From the NCBI GenBank assembly GCA_963169195.1, contig CAUJDN010000013.1, positions 1-57,406 on the forward strand: a DNA stretch of 57,406 nucleotides, read 5' to 3'. Position numbers and translations under genes: made by a program. The notes beneath the pieces were generated by a model. It ran no database searches. It worked only from the letters and a program-made list of their open reading frames with translations, and had not been told where the DNA came from. The stretch is from Acidobacteriota bacterium (GTDB lineage Bacteria > Acidobacteriota > Vicinamibacteria > Vicinamibacterales > UBA2999). Positions 48,860 through 57,406 of this stretch are shown one piece after another (position 1 is the stretch's first letter; the number at the start of each line of letters is the position of its first letter).

Positions 48860-51603
48860 TCGACCCTCAGCGCCACGAGCGGGTCCACGCGCATGGCCCG
48901 TCGCGCGGGGATGAAGGCCGCCAGCGCGGCCGCCGCCAGCAGCACGATCGGGGCGGCGGTAAACGTCACCGGATCGGCCGGCCGGACCTCGAACAACTGG
49001 CTCGCAAGCAACGGTGACAGCAGCCACGCGGCGGCCACCCCGAGGGCGATGCCGATGGCGGCGAGCCGCGCCGCCTGGCCCAGGACCATCCACAGCACGG
49101 CACGAGGCTCGGCGCCAAGCGCCAGGCGTACGCCCATCTCCCGCGTGCGCTCGCCCACCACCAGGGCCATCACCCCGTAGACGCCGACGCCCGCCAGCAG
49201 CAGCGCCAGCCCGCCAAACACCGAGACCAGCAGCAGGACGAACCGGCGCGGGGCCACCGATGCCGAGCGGACGTCGAGCATGGTGCGAACGTCGAAGAGG
49301 GCGAGCGCCCGATCGAACGCGCGCGCGTCCGCCCGCAGGCGCTCGACGAGCTCCGCCGGATTGCCGGTGGTCCGCACGACCAGGAACGGCGCCACCGGCG
49401 GGCCCTGTCGGTGCGGGATGTACATCTCGGGCGCCGGCACCTGCTCCAGCCCGGTGTGTCGCACATCGCCGACGACGCCGACGATGGTCGTCCACTGGTT
49501 GCGAGACGGATTCGGGCCGGTTCGGACGCGACGGCCCAGCGGATTTTCACCGGGGAACAGTCTCGCCGCCATGGCCTCGTTGACGACCGCCACGGGCGGC
49601 GAGGCCGGTCCGTCCTCGCGCGTGAACGAGCGCCCGCGCACCACCGGCATCTGCATCGCGCGGAAGTAGTCGTCCACCGCCCGGCGGAACTGCACTTCGG
49701 GCAGCTCCGCGTCGGGCCGCGGCCGCCCCTCCACGTCGATGGTCGTGGACACCGACGTGCTGCCGAGCGGCAGTCGCGTGGTGCCGCCCGCGGCCACGAC
49801 GCCCGGCAGCGCGCGCAGCCGCTCGAACAGCTCGTCGTAGTAGGCCAGCCGCGCCTCGGCCGTGGTCAGCCTGTCGGGCAATTCCACCTGCATCGTCAGC
49901 AGGCCCTCGGGCGAGAAGCCCGGGTTCACGGTCAGCAGCGCCGTGAAGCTGCGCAGCAGGAGGAAGGTGCCCGCGCAGAGCATGACGGCGAGGGCGACCT
50001 CGCCGACGACAAGCCCTGCGCGGAGGCGACGGCCCACGGGCGAGCCGCCAGCCGCCCCGCGGCCGCCATCCTGCAGCGCATCGCGGAGGTCGGGACGCGA
50101 GGCGGTGAAGGCGGGCACCAGGCCGATGCCGATCCCGGACACGACGGCGACGGCCATCGTCACGGCCAGCACCGATGTATCGGGCTCGACCTCCGCCAGC
50201 CTGGGAATGGTGGATGGCGCGAGGACGATGAGGGCGCGCACGCCCCACTGGACGACCAGGAGTGCGACGGCGGCGCCGGCCAGCGCCAGCAGCACGCTTT
50301 CCGTGATGAGCAGACGGAGCAGACGCCCGCGGCCCGCGCCGAGGGCCGCCCTCACGGCCAGCTCCCGCTGGCGTCCAACGCTCTGCGCGAGGGCAAGACC
50401 GGCGACGTTGACGCACGCCATCAACAGCACCACGCCGACGCCGGCCAGCAGCAGGAGAAGCGCCGGCCGCACCTGGCCCACGGCCTGCTCGTGCAGCGGC
50501 ACCACGACGGCACCCCACCCGTCGTTCGACGAGGGATAGGCCTGCGCCAGCTGCCCGGCCACGCCGGCCAGGCGTGACTCGAGCGCCTCGCGCGTGACGC
50601 CTGGTTTCAGTCGCCCGACGATCGCCAGGTAGTGCACGTTGCGCACGATCTGGCCGCCGCGGTTCGCAAAGGGATCCCCTTCGGGCACCCAGGGGAGCCA
50701 GAGATCCACCCCGGTTCGCGTCGTGAAGCCGTCGGGCCCCAGCATCGTGGCGTACGGGAAGACGAAGTCGTCCGGCATCACGCCAATCACGGTGCGCGGG
50801 CGGTCGCCGATGATCAGTGCGCGGCCGAGGATGCCCGCATCACCCCCGAAGCGCCGCTGCCAGTAGCCGTGGCTCAGGACCACGACGTCCGTGTCACCGG
50901 CCGCGAAGGTCCGCCCCACGAGCGCCGCCCGGCCCAGGATGTCGAACACTCGCGGTCCGGCATTCACCATCAGCACCCGCTCCGGGCCCTCGTCGGTCTG
51001 CAACTGCTCGCTGACGATGAACGAGGCGAAGGCCTCGAGGTCCGCAAGGTCGGTCACGCCGTCGCGGTAGTCGAGGAAGTTGGCCGGTGAGACGACGTTC
51101 ACCGGCTTCTGCTCGCGGGTGTTGCTGCTCCACACCATGACGAGGTCCGTCGCCTGCCGGTAGGGCAGCGGCTGCAGGAGCACGCCGTTGACGACGGTGA
51201 AGATGGCGCTGTTGGCCCCGATGCCGAGCGCAAGCGCCAGCACGGCGAGGCCGGTGACCGCCGGCCGCTTGCGCGCGAGCGCCAGGGCATGACCAATGTC
51301 GGAACGCAGCGTTTCCCAGAACATGGCGCGTCTCCCGTGAGGGTGGTAGAGGTGCGGCGGATGGTTGGGGAAGAGCGGCCAGCGCCGCAGAGCGGAGCCG
51401 TGCTCGGCCAGACCGGTGGAAGCCAGTCGCGCGGCCGCGCGCAGCACGGTGAGCGCCGTGGGCGTGCCCGGGCCGCGCCCCTCGCAGAGGGCGCGATGGA
51501 AGTCCGCGCGCATCTCGCGACCGAAGCGCGCGCGGAACGCGCGCGGGTACGCCAGCAGCGCCAGCGAGCAGGCGAGCGACGCGAGCGTCGACAGGGATCT
51601 CAT
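48856..51603 (-). CDS. ADOP-type ABC permease (MacB/FtsX double unit)
   Basis: A 915-aa membrane protein of the acidobacterial duplicated orphan permease kind. An N-terminal prefix helix region (MRSLSTLASLACSLALLAYP) precedes two MacB-PCD/FtsX units. Unit 1 begins near residue 110 with SDIGHALALARKRPAVTG and a periplasmic domain running to residue 370. Unit 2 starts near 500 with LRDALQDGGRGAAGG. FtsX-type helices occur at about 380-480 and 770-900, ending PARRAMRVDPLVALRVD. No ATPase gene is adjacent. The role may be transport or mechanotransmission; the family is poorly understood. Its ATG overlaps the padR stop (ATGA). Confidence 0.93.
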   Translation of the reverse strand: MRSLSTLASLACSLALLAYPRAFRARFGREMRADFHRALCEGRGPGTPTALTVLRAAARLASTGLAEHGSALRRWPLFPNHPPHLYHPHGRRAMFWETLRSDIGHALALARKRPAVTGLAVLALALGIGANSAIFTVVNGVLLQPLPYRQATDLVMVWSSNTREQKPVNVVSPANFLDYRDGVTDLADLEAFASFIVSEQLQTDEGPERVLMVNAGPRVFDILGRAALVGRTFAAGDTDVVVLSHGYWQRRFGGDAGILGRALIIGDRPRTVIGVMPDDFVFPYATMLGPDGFTTRTGVDLWLPWVPEGDPFANRGGQIVRNVHYLAIVGRLKPGVTREALESRLAGVAGQLAQAYPSSNDGWGAVVVPLHEQAVGQVRPALLLLLAGVGVVLLMACVNVAGLALAQSVGRQRELAVRAALGAGRGRLLRLLITESVLLALAGAAVALLVVQWGVRALIVLAPSTIPRLAEVEPDTSVLAVTMAVAVVSGIGIGLVPAFTASRPDLRDALQDGGRGAAGGSPVGRRLRAGLVVGEVALAVMLCAGTFLLLRSFTALLTVNPGFSPEGLLTMQVELPDRLTTAEARLAYYDELFERLRALPGVVAAGGTTRLPLGSTSVSTTIDVEGRPRPDAELPEVQFRRAVDDYFRAMQMPVVRGRSFTREDGPASPPVAVVNEAMAARLFPGENPLGRRVRTGPNPSRNQWTTIVGVVGDVRHTGLEQVPAPEMYIPHRQGPPVAPFLVVRTTGNPAELVERLRADARAFDRALALFDVRTMLDVRSASVAPRRFVLLLVSVFGGLALLLAGVGVYGVMALVVGERTREMGVRLALGAEPRAVLWMVLGQAARLAAIGIALGVAAAWLLSPLLASQLFEVRPADPVTFTAAPIVLLAAAALAAFIPARRAMRVDPLVALRVD

Positions 51604-51950
51604 GCGGGGGCTCTCAGGAGGTGCCGGGCCTCGGCCGTGGCGATCTGGGCGGCCAGGCGGCGGGCCTCGGCCCGTGCCACGGCGATGCCCCTCTCGGTCA
51701 GCTGGTAGTACCGCCGTCGCTCGTCATCTTCGGCCGGACGCTCCGCGAGTTCCTCGATCAGCGCCTGTTCGAGGAGTCGCGCGAGTGCCCGATAGAGCGT
51801 GCCTGCGTGCAGCGGCGCCGCGTTTCCACTGCGCGCGTTCACGTCCTGCAGGATCCGGTAGCCGTGCTGCTCGCCCTCGGCGAGGGCCAGCAGGATGTCG
51901 AAGGCCAGAGGCGTGAGAGGGATGAAGGATTCGGCGCGGAATCGGTCCAT
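51600..51950 (-). CDS. PadR family transcriptional regulator
   Basis: A 116-aa winged-helix regulator. The PadR core is TPLAFDILLALAEGEQHGYRILQDV, LHAGTLYRALARLLEQALI and the wing RRRYYQLTERG, followed by a dimerisation helix. It overlaps the permease gene by ATGA and is transcribed with it. PadR-ADOP pairs are typical of Acidobacteriota. It probably represses its own operon from the inverted repeat just upstream (51965-51983). Confidence 0.93.
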   Translation of the reverse strand: MDRFRAESFIPLTPLAFDILLALAEGEQHGYRILQDVNARSGNAAPLHAGTLYRALARLLEQALIEELAERPAEDDERRRYYQLTERGIAVARAEARRLAAQIATAEARHLLRAPA

Positions 51951-51962
51951 GGCTGCGCTGGG

Positions 51963-51983
51963 ACTATATGCTCAACGCACATA
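51963..51983 (-). promoter_or_regulatory. Candidate PadR operator over the padR -10
   Basis: TATATGC (51965-51971), 5 nt and GCACATA (51977-51983) form a 7-bp inverted repeat with one mismatch. It overlaps a minus-strand -10 (TATAGT, 51968-51963) that lies 12 nt before the padR ATG. Position and symmetry suit autorepression. Confidence 0.45.
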
Positions 51984-52019
51984 GACGGGCCAGACGGTCC
52001 AAAGGTTGTCCTCCGGGGC

Positions 52020-52046
52020 TTGACGCGACGGGCGGCATGCTCTAAT
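52020..52046 (+). promoter_or_regulatory. Promoter of the ahcY-linked regulator
   Basis: TTGACG (52020-52025) and TCTAAT (52041-52046) are separated by 15 nt. Transcription would begin near 52053, about 7 nt before the ATG and inside the inverted repeat that follows. Confidence 0.5.
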
Positions 52047-52048
52047 CT

Positions 52049-52070
52049 TTCATCCGGATATGCGGATGAA
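52049..52070. promoter_or_regulatory. Candidate SahR operator (perfect inverted repeat)
   Basis: TTCATCCG-GATATG-CGGATGAA is a perfect 8-bp inverted repeat with a 6-nt spacer, covering the transcription start and the ATG at 52060. The inner 18-mer CATCCGGATATGCGGATG shares 12 of 18 bases with the site at the metH-linked regulator. Confidence 0.65.
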
Positions 52071-53013
52071 TTCCGTGGCCTCGCTGATCTTCGACCACAT
52101 GGCGGCCCTGGCCGACCCCATCCGCGTCCGGATGCTGCTGCCGCTGGAGCGGCACGAGTTGACCGTCACGGAGCTGTGCGCGGTGCTGCAACTTCCGCAG
52201 TCCACGGTCAGCCGTCACCTCAAGACGCTGGCCGATGACGGGTGGGTGAGTTCAAGGCGCGACGGCACGAGCCGCTTCTACGGCATGGACGGGGACGCGC
52301 TCGATGCGGGCGCGCGCCAGTTGTGGCCGGTCATCCGTGAGCAGTTCGGCGGCACCGACGGCGCCGGACAGGACGAGCGGCGGCTGCAGAGCGTCCTCAG
52401 CCGGCGGCGGGCGAAGTCGGAGGCGTTCTTCTCGTCGGCGTCGGGGCAGTGGGATCGCCTGCGCGAAGACCTGTTCGGCGAGCGGATCCACTTGGCGGCG
52501 CTGCTGTCGCTGCTGGACGACCGCATGGTGGTCGGCGACCTCGGCTGCGGCACGGGCCAGATGTCCGAGGCGCTGGCGCCGCACGTCGCGCGGGTCGTGG
52601 CCGTGGACGGCTCGGCGGACATGCTGCGCGCGGCGCGCGCGCGCCTGCAGTCCCACGCGCACGTGGACGTGCGGCAAGGCGCGCTGGAGGCCCTGCCCAT
52701 GGGCGACGCCGAGCTCGACGCGGCCATCGTGTCGCTCGTGCTGCATCACCAGCCCGAGCCGGTGCGCGTGCTCACCGAGGCCGCGCGCGTGCTCAAGCCT
52801 GGGGGGCGCGTGCTGGTCGTGGACATGCTGCCCCACGACCGCACCGAGTATCAGCAGCAGATGGGCCACGTGTGGCTGGGCTTCTCGGACGAGGCGATGC
52901 GCCGATACCTGGCGACGGCTGGCTTCACGGCCGTGCGCATCCAGCTGCTGCCGGTGGACCCGGAGGCACAGGGCCCGGCACTGTTCGCGGCCACGGCGCG
53001 CAAGGCCCAGTAA
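52060..53013 (+). CDS. ArsR-SAM methyltransferase fusion regulator (SahR-like), ahcY-linked
   Basis: A 317-aa paralogue of the metH-linked regulator. Residues 5-78 are an ArsR winged helix ([14 protein letters not shown], recognition helix [15 protein letters not shown], wing [10 protein letters not shown]). Residues about 130-300 are a class I methyltransferase fold with motif I at D160-LGCGTGQ and the [20 protein letters not shown] segment. SahR-type proteins use this fold to bind S-adenosylhomocysteine and control SAM-cycle genes. Here ahcY, the SAH hydrolase gene, follows 107 nt downstream. The start ATG lies in a perfect inverted repeat, so autoregulation is likely. Confidence 0.87.
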   Translation: MRMNSVASLIFDHMAALADPIRVRMLLPLERHELTVTELCAVLQLPQSTVSRHLKTLADDGWVSSRRDGTSRFYGMDGDALDAGARQLWPVIREQFGGTDGAGQDERRLQSVLSRRRAKSEAFFSSASGQWDRLREDLFGERIHLAALLSLLDDRMVVGDLGCGTGQMSEALAPHVARVVAVDGSADMLRAARARLQSHAHVDVRQGALEALPMGDAELDAAIVSLVLHHQPEPVRVLTEAARVLKPGGRVLVVDMLPHDRTEYQQQMGHVWLGFSDEAMRRYLATAGFTAVRIQLLPVDPEAQGPALFAATARKAQ

Positions 53014-53061
53014 GGCCCAGGAACCCAAGTCGTCAAGACCCCAAGACCTCAAGGGCCAAGT

Positions 53062-53107
53062 CCCAAGACCCAAGACCCAAGACCCAAGACCCAAGACCCA
53101 AGACCAA
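53062..53107. repeat. Heptamer array (CCAAGAC)n upstream of ahcY
   Basis: Six to seven near-perfect CCAAGAC heptamers, preceded by degenerate copies from 53014, fill the gap between the regulator and ahcY. The array ends just before the ahcY Shine-Dalgarno (AAGGAG). Confidence 0.92.
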
Positions 53108-53120
53108 CAAGGAGCAAGCG

Positions 53121-54659
53121 ATGTCGACAGCTGTCAAAGAGATGCACGCGTTCGAGGCGGCCCGCACGGCGGGACGCGAGCCGTTCAAGGTCAAGGACCT
53201 CTCGCTGGCCGACTTCGGCCGCAAGGAGATCCGCCTGGCCGAGCACGAGATGCCGGGGCTGATGGCGCTCCGCCAGCAGTACGCCGGGCAGAAGCCGCTG
53301 GCGGGTGCGAGGATCATGGGCTCGCTGCACATGACGGTGCAGACGGCCGTCCTCATCGAGACGCTCACCGAGCTCGGCGCCGACGTGCGCTGGGTGAGCT
53401 GCAACATCTTCTCGACGCAGGATCACGCCGCCGCGGCCGTCGTGGTCGGCCGCCCCGAAACGGGTGGCACGGTCGAGCACCCGAAGGGCACGCCCGTGTT
53501 CGCCTGGAAGGGCGAGACGCTGCCGGAATACTGGTGGTGCACGGTCGAAGCGCTGAAGTGGCCCGACGGCACGGGCCCGACCCTCATCGTGGACGACGGC
53601 GGTGACGCGACGCTCTTCGTGCACAAGGCCAAGGAGTACGAGTACGCGGGCGTCGTGCCGGCGTTCAAGCCCGAGAGCGAGCCCGAGGAGTGGGGCGTCA
53701 TCCTCGACACGCTGCGCAGGGAGCTGAAGGCGGACCCGGGCCTCTGGACGAAGATTGCGGAGGGCATCAAGGGCGTCAGCGAGGAGACCACGACGGGCGT
53801 GCACCGGCTGTACGAGATGACGGCCGCCAACACCTTGCTCTTCCCGGCCGTCAACGTCAACGACTCGGCGACCAAGAGCAAGTTCGACAACCTGTACGGC
53901 TGTCGCCACTCGCTCATCGACGGCCTGAATCGCGCCAGCGACGTGATGCTGTCCGCGAAGGTCGCGGTGGTGTTCGGCTACGGCGACGTGGGCAAGGGCT
54001 GCGCCCAGGCCCTCAAGGGCCAGGGCTGCCGCGTCATCATCACCGAGATCGACCCCATCTGCGCGCTGCAGGCGGCGATGGAAGGCTACCAGGTGACGAC
54101 GATTGACGATGTCGTCGAGACGGCCGACGTCTTCATCACGGCGACGGGAAACAAGAACATCCTCACCGTCGATCTCATGAGGCGGATGAAGGACAAGGCC
54201 ATCATCGGCAACATCGGCCACTTCGACAACGAGATTGACATGGCCGGCCTGGCGAAGAGCGGCGCGACGCGCGTCAACGTGAAGCCGCAGTACGACGAGT
54301 GGGTGTTCCCGGCCGAGGGCAGGCGCGGCGAGCACAGCATCCTGGTGCTGGCCGAAGGCCGCCTGCTGAACCTGGGCTGCGCGACCGGCCACCCGAGCTT
54401 CGTGATGTCGTCCTCGTTCACCAACCAGGTGGTGGCGCAGCTCGATCTGTACTTCAGCGCCACGGGCAAGGAGACCCTGTCGGGCACCAGCTACGACGCG
54501 AAGCGCGTCTACATCCTGCCGAAGAAGCTGGACGAGATGGTGGCGCGGCTGCACCTCGACAAGCTGGGCGTGAAGCTGACGACGCTCACGCAGGAGCAGG
54601 CCGACTACATCGGCGTGCCGGTGGAGGGGCCATACAAGGCGGCGCACTATCGGTACTAG
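53121..54659 (+). CDS. ahcY: Adenosylhomocysteinase
   Basis: A 512-aa NAD-dependent enzyme that splits S-adenosylhomocysteine into adenosine and homocysteine, keeping methylation running and feeding MetH. Typical segments are [30 protein letters not shown], the substrate site [13 protein letters not shown], the NAD loop [21 protein letters not shown] and the C-terminal [10 protein letters not shown]. It is of the longer form with an insertion at about residues 145-230 ([16 protein letters not shown] onward). ATG 53121 has AAGGAG about 6 nt upstream. It is transcribed after the SahR-like gene; the heptamer array lies between them. Confidence 0.97.
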   Translation: MSTAVKEMHAFEAARTAGREPFKVKDLSLADFGRKEIRLAEHEMPGLMALRQQYAGQKPLAGARIMGSLHMTVQTAVLIETLTELGADVRWVSCNIFSTQDHAAAAVVVGRPETGGTVEHPKGTPVFAWKGETLPEYWWCTVEALKWPDGTGPTLIVDDGGDATLFVHKAKEYEYAGVVPAFKPESEPEEWGVILDTLRRELKADPGLWTKIAEGIKGVSEETTTGVHRLYEMTAANTLLFPAVNVNDSATKSKFDNLYGCRHSLIDGLNRASDVMLSAKVAVVFGYGDVGKGCAQALKGQGCRVIITEIDPICALQAAMEGYQVTTIDDVVETADVFITATGNKNILTVDLMRRMKDKAIIGNIGHFDNEIDMAGLAKSGATRVNVKPQYDEWVFPAEGRRGEHSILVLAEGRLLNLGCATGHPSFVMSSSFTNQVVAQLDLYFSATGKETLSGTSYDAKRVYILPKKLDEMVARLHLDKLGVKLTTLTQEQADYIGVPVEGPYKAAHYRY

Positions 54660-54828
54660 GCCTCGCCGGAGCCGCCCCCCTGCTTCGATGGAGGGGCGGA
54701 GAAGGCGGGTGGGCCCGGCGCTGATGCGCCCGGTTAGGCCGCGCGCTTCCGCGTGCGGTGGGCCCCTCGCTTCGCTCGGGGTGGGATCGTGCTGCTGCAG
54801 CGCAAGGCAGGTAGAATGCGGAACGAAG

Positions 54829-54850
54829 CGCCGGGGCTTCAGCCCCGGCG
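54829..54850. repeat. REP-like GC palindrome in the 5' leader of a secreted gene
   Basis: CGCCGGGGC-TTCA-GCCCCGGCG is a perfect 9-bp stem. It ends 10 nt before the ATG at 54861, downstream of a possible -10 (TAGAAT, 54812-54817). If transcribed, the hairpin would sit next to the ribosome site. A second GC hairpin-like stretch lies at about 54760-54782. Confidence 0.7.
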
Positions 54851-54860
54851 TTCGTATTCG

Positions 54861-56090
54861 ATGACTCGCGCCAGCCTTGCTCTCATCGTCGCGGCGGCCG
54901 TCGTCGGCAGCTGGGTCGCGCTGGTTGCCCAGCGGCGCGACGCCTTCGTGGATTCCCGCAACCATCCCGCGATTGCGTACGGGACCGCCCCGGTTTCGAC
55001 GCCGGTCACCGCGCTCAACGAACGGCTCGCGTCTGGCGCTGCCGCGCTGGCGTTCGATTCCGCCACCGGCTACCTGCAGTCCGTGCTCCGGGCGCTGGAC
55101 GTCCCGATCGAGTCACAGGTGCTCGTCTACTCGCCCACGAGTTTTCAGGCGGGCAAGATCCATCAGCAGAACCCGCGCGCCATCTACTTCAACGACACCG
55201 TGTCGGTGGCGTGGGTGCGCGGGGGGGATCTGCTCGAGATCACCACGCAGGATCCGCGGCAGGGCACCATCTTCTACTCCATCGGCCAGGTCCCGTCGGA
55301 CCGGCCGCAACTGGGCCGGCAGGAGCACTGCGTGTCGTGCCACCTGACGTGGGACACGCTCGGGGTGCCGGGCCTGACGGTGAAGACGACCTTCCCGCGC
55401 AAGAGCGCGGGGGACTTCCTCGACGGGGGCCCGGTGGACCACCGGCGGCCGATGCACGAGCGGTGGGGCGGGTGGTTCGTCACCGGGACGCGGGTGCCGG
55501 CACGGCACAAGGGTAACGTGCCGCTCATCCAGCCGGCGGTCCTCGATGGACCTGCACCCGCGCTCGCACGCGTCGACGGGCACTTCGACACCGCGGGCTA
55601 TCTGCGCAGGACCAGCGATATCGTGGCGCTGCTGGTGCTCGAACACCAGGCGCACGCCGCGAACATGATGACCTGGCTCGACTGGGAGGCCCGGCTCGGC
55701 GATGCCTCACGCGTGCGCGATGCGGCGGAGGCGCTCGCGGACTACCTGCTGTTCGTCGGCGAGGCGCCCATCGAGGAGCCGGTGGAGGGCAATTCGGGCT
55801 TCGCCGAGGTGTTCGCCGCGTGTGGCCCGCGCGACGCCAGGGGACGGTCGCTGCGTGACCTGAAGCTGGACGGGCGCCTGATGCGCTACCCGCTCAGCTA
55901 CATGATCTACACGCCGATGTTCGACGCCATCACCGCGTCGGCCCGAGTGCAGGTGGTCGAGCGCATTGCGGCCGTGCTCACGGGTCGCGAAACCTCGGCG
56001 AAGTACGCACACCTGGGCGCCGAGGACCGTCAGGCCATCCTCGAGATCCTGCGAGACACGAAGCCCGACCTGGCGTCAGCCCTGCGCTGA
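54861..56090 (+). CDS. Secreted single-CxxCH (cytochrome c-like) protein, paralogue 1
   Basis: A 409-aa exported protein with a signal peptide (TRASLALIVAAAVVGSWVALVAQ). One haem-type motif, EHCVSCHLTWD, lies near residue 155, and several conserved His/Met residues (HPAIAYG, HQAHAANMM, LMRYPLSYMIYTPMF) could be distal ligands. I do not recognise a named family. It shares the same layout and many blocks with the next gene, including DPRQGT, RWGGWFVTG and YPLSYMIYTPMFDA. The two therefore form a tandem duplication. It probably works in the periplasm as a single-haem protein; enzyme or electron carrier cannot be told. Confidence 0.75.
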   Translation: MTRASLALIVAAAVVGSWVALVAQRRDAFVDSRNHPAIAYGTAPVSTPVTALNERLASGAAALAFDSATGYLQSVLRALDVPIESQVLVYSPTSFQAGKIHQQNPRAIYFNDTVSVAWVRGGDLLEITTQDPRQGTIFYSIGQVPSDRPQLGRQEHCVSCHLTWDTLGVPGLTVKTTFPRKSAGDFLDGGPVDHRRPMHERWGGWFVTGTRVPARHKGNVPLIQPAVLDGPAPALARVDGHFDTAGYLRRTSDIVALLVLEHQAHAANMMTWLDWEARLGDASRVRDAAEALADYLLFVGEAPIEEPVEGNSGFAEVFAACGPRDARGRSLRDLKLDGRLMRYPLSYMIYTPMFDAITASARVQVVERIAAVLTGRETSAKYAHLGAEDRQAILEILRDTKPDLASALR

Positions 56091-56123
56091 AGGCGGAAGG
56101 CAAAAGGCAGAAGGCAGAAGGCC
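56090..56123. repeat. Heptamer array (AAGGCAG)n between paralogues
   Basis: Four to five AAGGCAG-type heptamers start at the very end of the first paralogue's stop codon. They are followed by an AGGCC-N6-GGCCT inverted repeat (about 56119-56134). Confidence 0.85.
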
Positions 56124-56214
56124 GCCTTAGGCCTACGCCGCGAGCCCCAAGCCCCCGCCTGCGACAAGCCGTGACACACGCCTCCGGCCCCGCGCTAGAG
56201 TAGGAACGATCCGA

Positions 56215-57406
56215 TGCGCATCGCGGCCGCCTTTCTTGTCGTCACCGGCGTGTTCGGCCTCAGCCTGGCGTCGGCCATCGCCCAGCGCCCGGGCGCGTTT
56301 GGCGGCGATCGCGATCATCCGGCCATCGCCTACAGCACCGCGGCCGTCAACGACCCCGTGGCCGAACTCAACCGGAAGCTCGCCGATGGCTCGGCCACGC
56401 TCACCTTCGACGAAGCCGGCGCTGGCTACCTGAAGTCGGTGCTGGAGGCGCTGCAGATTCCCGTGTCCTCGCAGATGCTCGCGTTCGCGGAGACCAGCCT
56501 CCAGGCGAAGAAGATCAACAAGGGCAATCCGCGCGCAGTCTATTTCAAGGACGACGTGGCGGTGGCCTGGGTCAGGAACGGCGACGTGCTGGAGATGGCC
56601 GGCCAGGATCCGCGGCAGGGCACGGTGCTCTACACGCTGCCGCAGCAGCCGCTGGCCGCGCCGCGCTTCGAGCGGAACGATACCTGCCTGGCGTGCCACC
56701 TGTCGTGGGACACGCTGGCCGTGCCTGGCCCCGTGCTCCAGACCGTGTTCCCGCGCCAGAACGAGCTCGAGTACGCCAACGGCGGGTTCGTGGATCATCG
56801 GCTGCCCATCGACGAGCGGTGGGGCGGGTGGTTCGTGACGGGCGCGCACGTGCCGGCTCGGCACATGGGCAACCAGCCGATGCTGCAGCCGACACCGCGA
56901 AAGGGGCTGGCGCTGAAGCTGGCCACGGTGGAAGGGGAGTTCGACACCTCCCGCTACCTGGCCCACACCAGCGACATCGCCGCGCTGCTGGTGTTCGACC
57001 ACCAGGTGCACGCCACCAATCTCATCACGCGCCTCAACTGGGAGGCGCGCGCCGGCACACCGGCCCGCGTGGACGAGGCGGTGAACGAGCTGGTGGACTA
57101 CCTGCTGTTCGTGGACGAGGCGCCCATCCCCGGGCGCGTCGAAGGCGCGAGCGGCTGTGCCGAGGCGTTTGCCGCGATGGGACCGCGCGAGTCGACAGGG
57201 CGATCGCTGCGCGAGCTGAAGCTCGAGGGGCGGACGATGGAGTATCCGCTCAGCTACATGATCTACACGCCGATGTTCGACGCGCTACCGGCGACCGCGC
57301 GCGATGCCGTGGCCGCGCGGCTGGGAGTGGTGCTCGCGGGGCGCGACACGCGTCCGAAGTACGCGCACCTCACGCCCGCGTTGCGCACGGCCATCGTCGA
57401 GATCCT
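56215..57406 (+). CDS. Secreted single-CxxCH protein, paralogue 2 (truncated by window end)
   Basis: The open frame runs off the window after 397 codons; the missing C-terminus is probably short, judging by the 409-aa paralogue. It has a signal peptide (MRIAAAFLVVTGVFGLSLAS) and the haem motif DTCLACHLSWD near residue 160. It shares HPAIAYSTA, NPRAVYFKDDVAVAWVR, DPRQGT, ERWGGWFVTG, YPLSYMIYTPMFDA and KYAHL with the gene before it. TAGAGT about 12 nt upstream of ATG 56215 is a possible -10. Tandem duplication with divergence is clear; function is unknown. Confidence 0.75.

Noticed and set aside
53014..53120. SAH riboswitch in front of ahcY
   Set aside because: The interval is a CCAAGAC word array without the conserved pseudoknot-type core. 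Control by the SahR-like protein is more likely.
54760..54782. CCCCTCGCTTCGCTCGGGG as a terminator for ahcY
   Set aside because: The pairing is imperfect and there is no T-tract; it may be a second REP-like element.

Overview
The window is a GC-rich bacterial chromosome segment with 45 densely packed protein genes on both strands. I saw no rRNA, tRNA, CRISPR array, prophage or insertion sequence. The lineage is inferred from content. There is a PadR regulator next to a large MacB/FtsX-type permease of the ADOP kind, a DUF5916 outer-membrane-type protein, many secreted peptidases (M16, M20, M3, DUF885) and low-complexity word arrays at gene junctions. Together these point to Acidobacteriota, most likely Vicinamibacteria.

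Layout. 1-9.1 kb: a hypothetical protein, a thioredoxin-like ferredoxin, TerC, a KANL3/Tex30-type hydrolase, a DUF5916 protein, a DUF72 protein, RsgA, an iodotyrosine-deiodinase-like nitroreductase and a tandem cyclophilin. 9.1-17.5 kb: a membrane-anchored unknown, an M20 peptidase, the coupled dut-dinB pair, a large M16 peptidase and the ABC-F protein EttA. 17.6-23.5 kb: a DinB/YfiT-fold protein, a degenerate amidohydrolase overlapping a long UbiD-family decarboxylase, ApaG and an MsbA-like ABC exporter. 23.5-27.3 kb: DUF533 and GYF_2-AIM24 proteins, then DUF6526, a small helical protein and an unusual ferredoxin-domain protein. 27.3-32.9 kb: SDR-type threonine dehydrogenase, a DUF885 peptidase, and an overlapping quinone reductase / MFS / aldo-keto reductase set. 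33-37.7 kb: metH with an ArsR-methyltransferase fusion regulator (SahR-like). 37.9-48.9 kb: a large DUF349 protein, speA, an acyl-CoA thioesterase, thrB-thrC, and an ENPP phosphodiesterase divergent from an M3 oligopeptidase. 48.9-57.4 kb: the ADOP permease with PadR, a second SahR-like regulator with ahcY, and two tandem single-CxxCH secreted paralogues, the last cut by the window end.

The strongest system-level signal is the methionine/SAM cycle. metH (homocysteine to methionine) and ahcY (SAH to homocysteine) lie about 16 kb apart. Each sits directly behind its own ArsR-SAM-methyltransferase fusion gene. The two regulator genes carry a matching 18-bp candidate operator (CATC-N10-GATR type) over their promoters and starts. 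This looks like a duplicated SahR-type circuit governing both limbs of the cycle.

Two genome-style features recur. First, many genes have a -10-like hexamer only 6-8 nt before the start codon, suggesting leaderless mRNAs. Second, tandem arrays of 7-, 8- or 15/16-bp words sit at gene junctions, and in metH similar heptamer words are translated in frame inside the protein.
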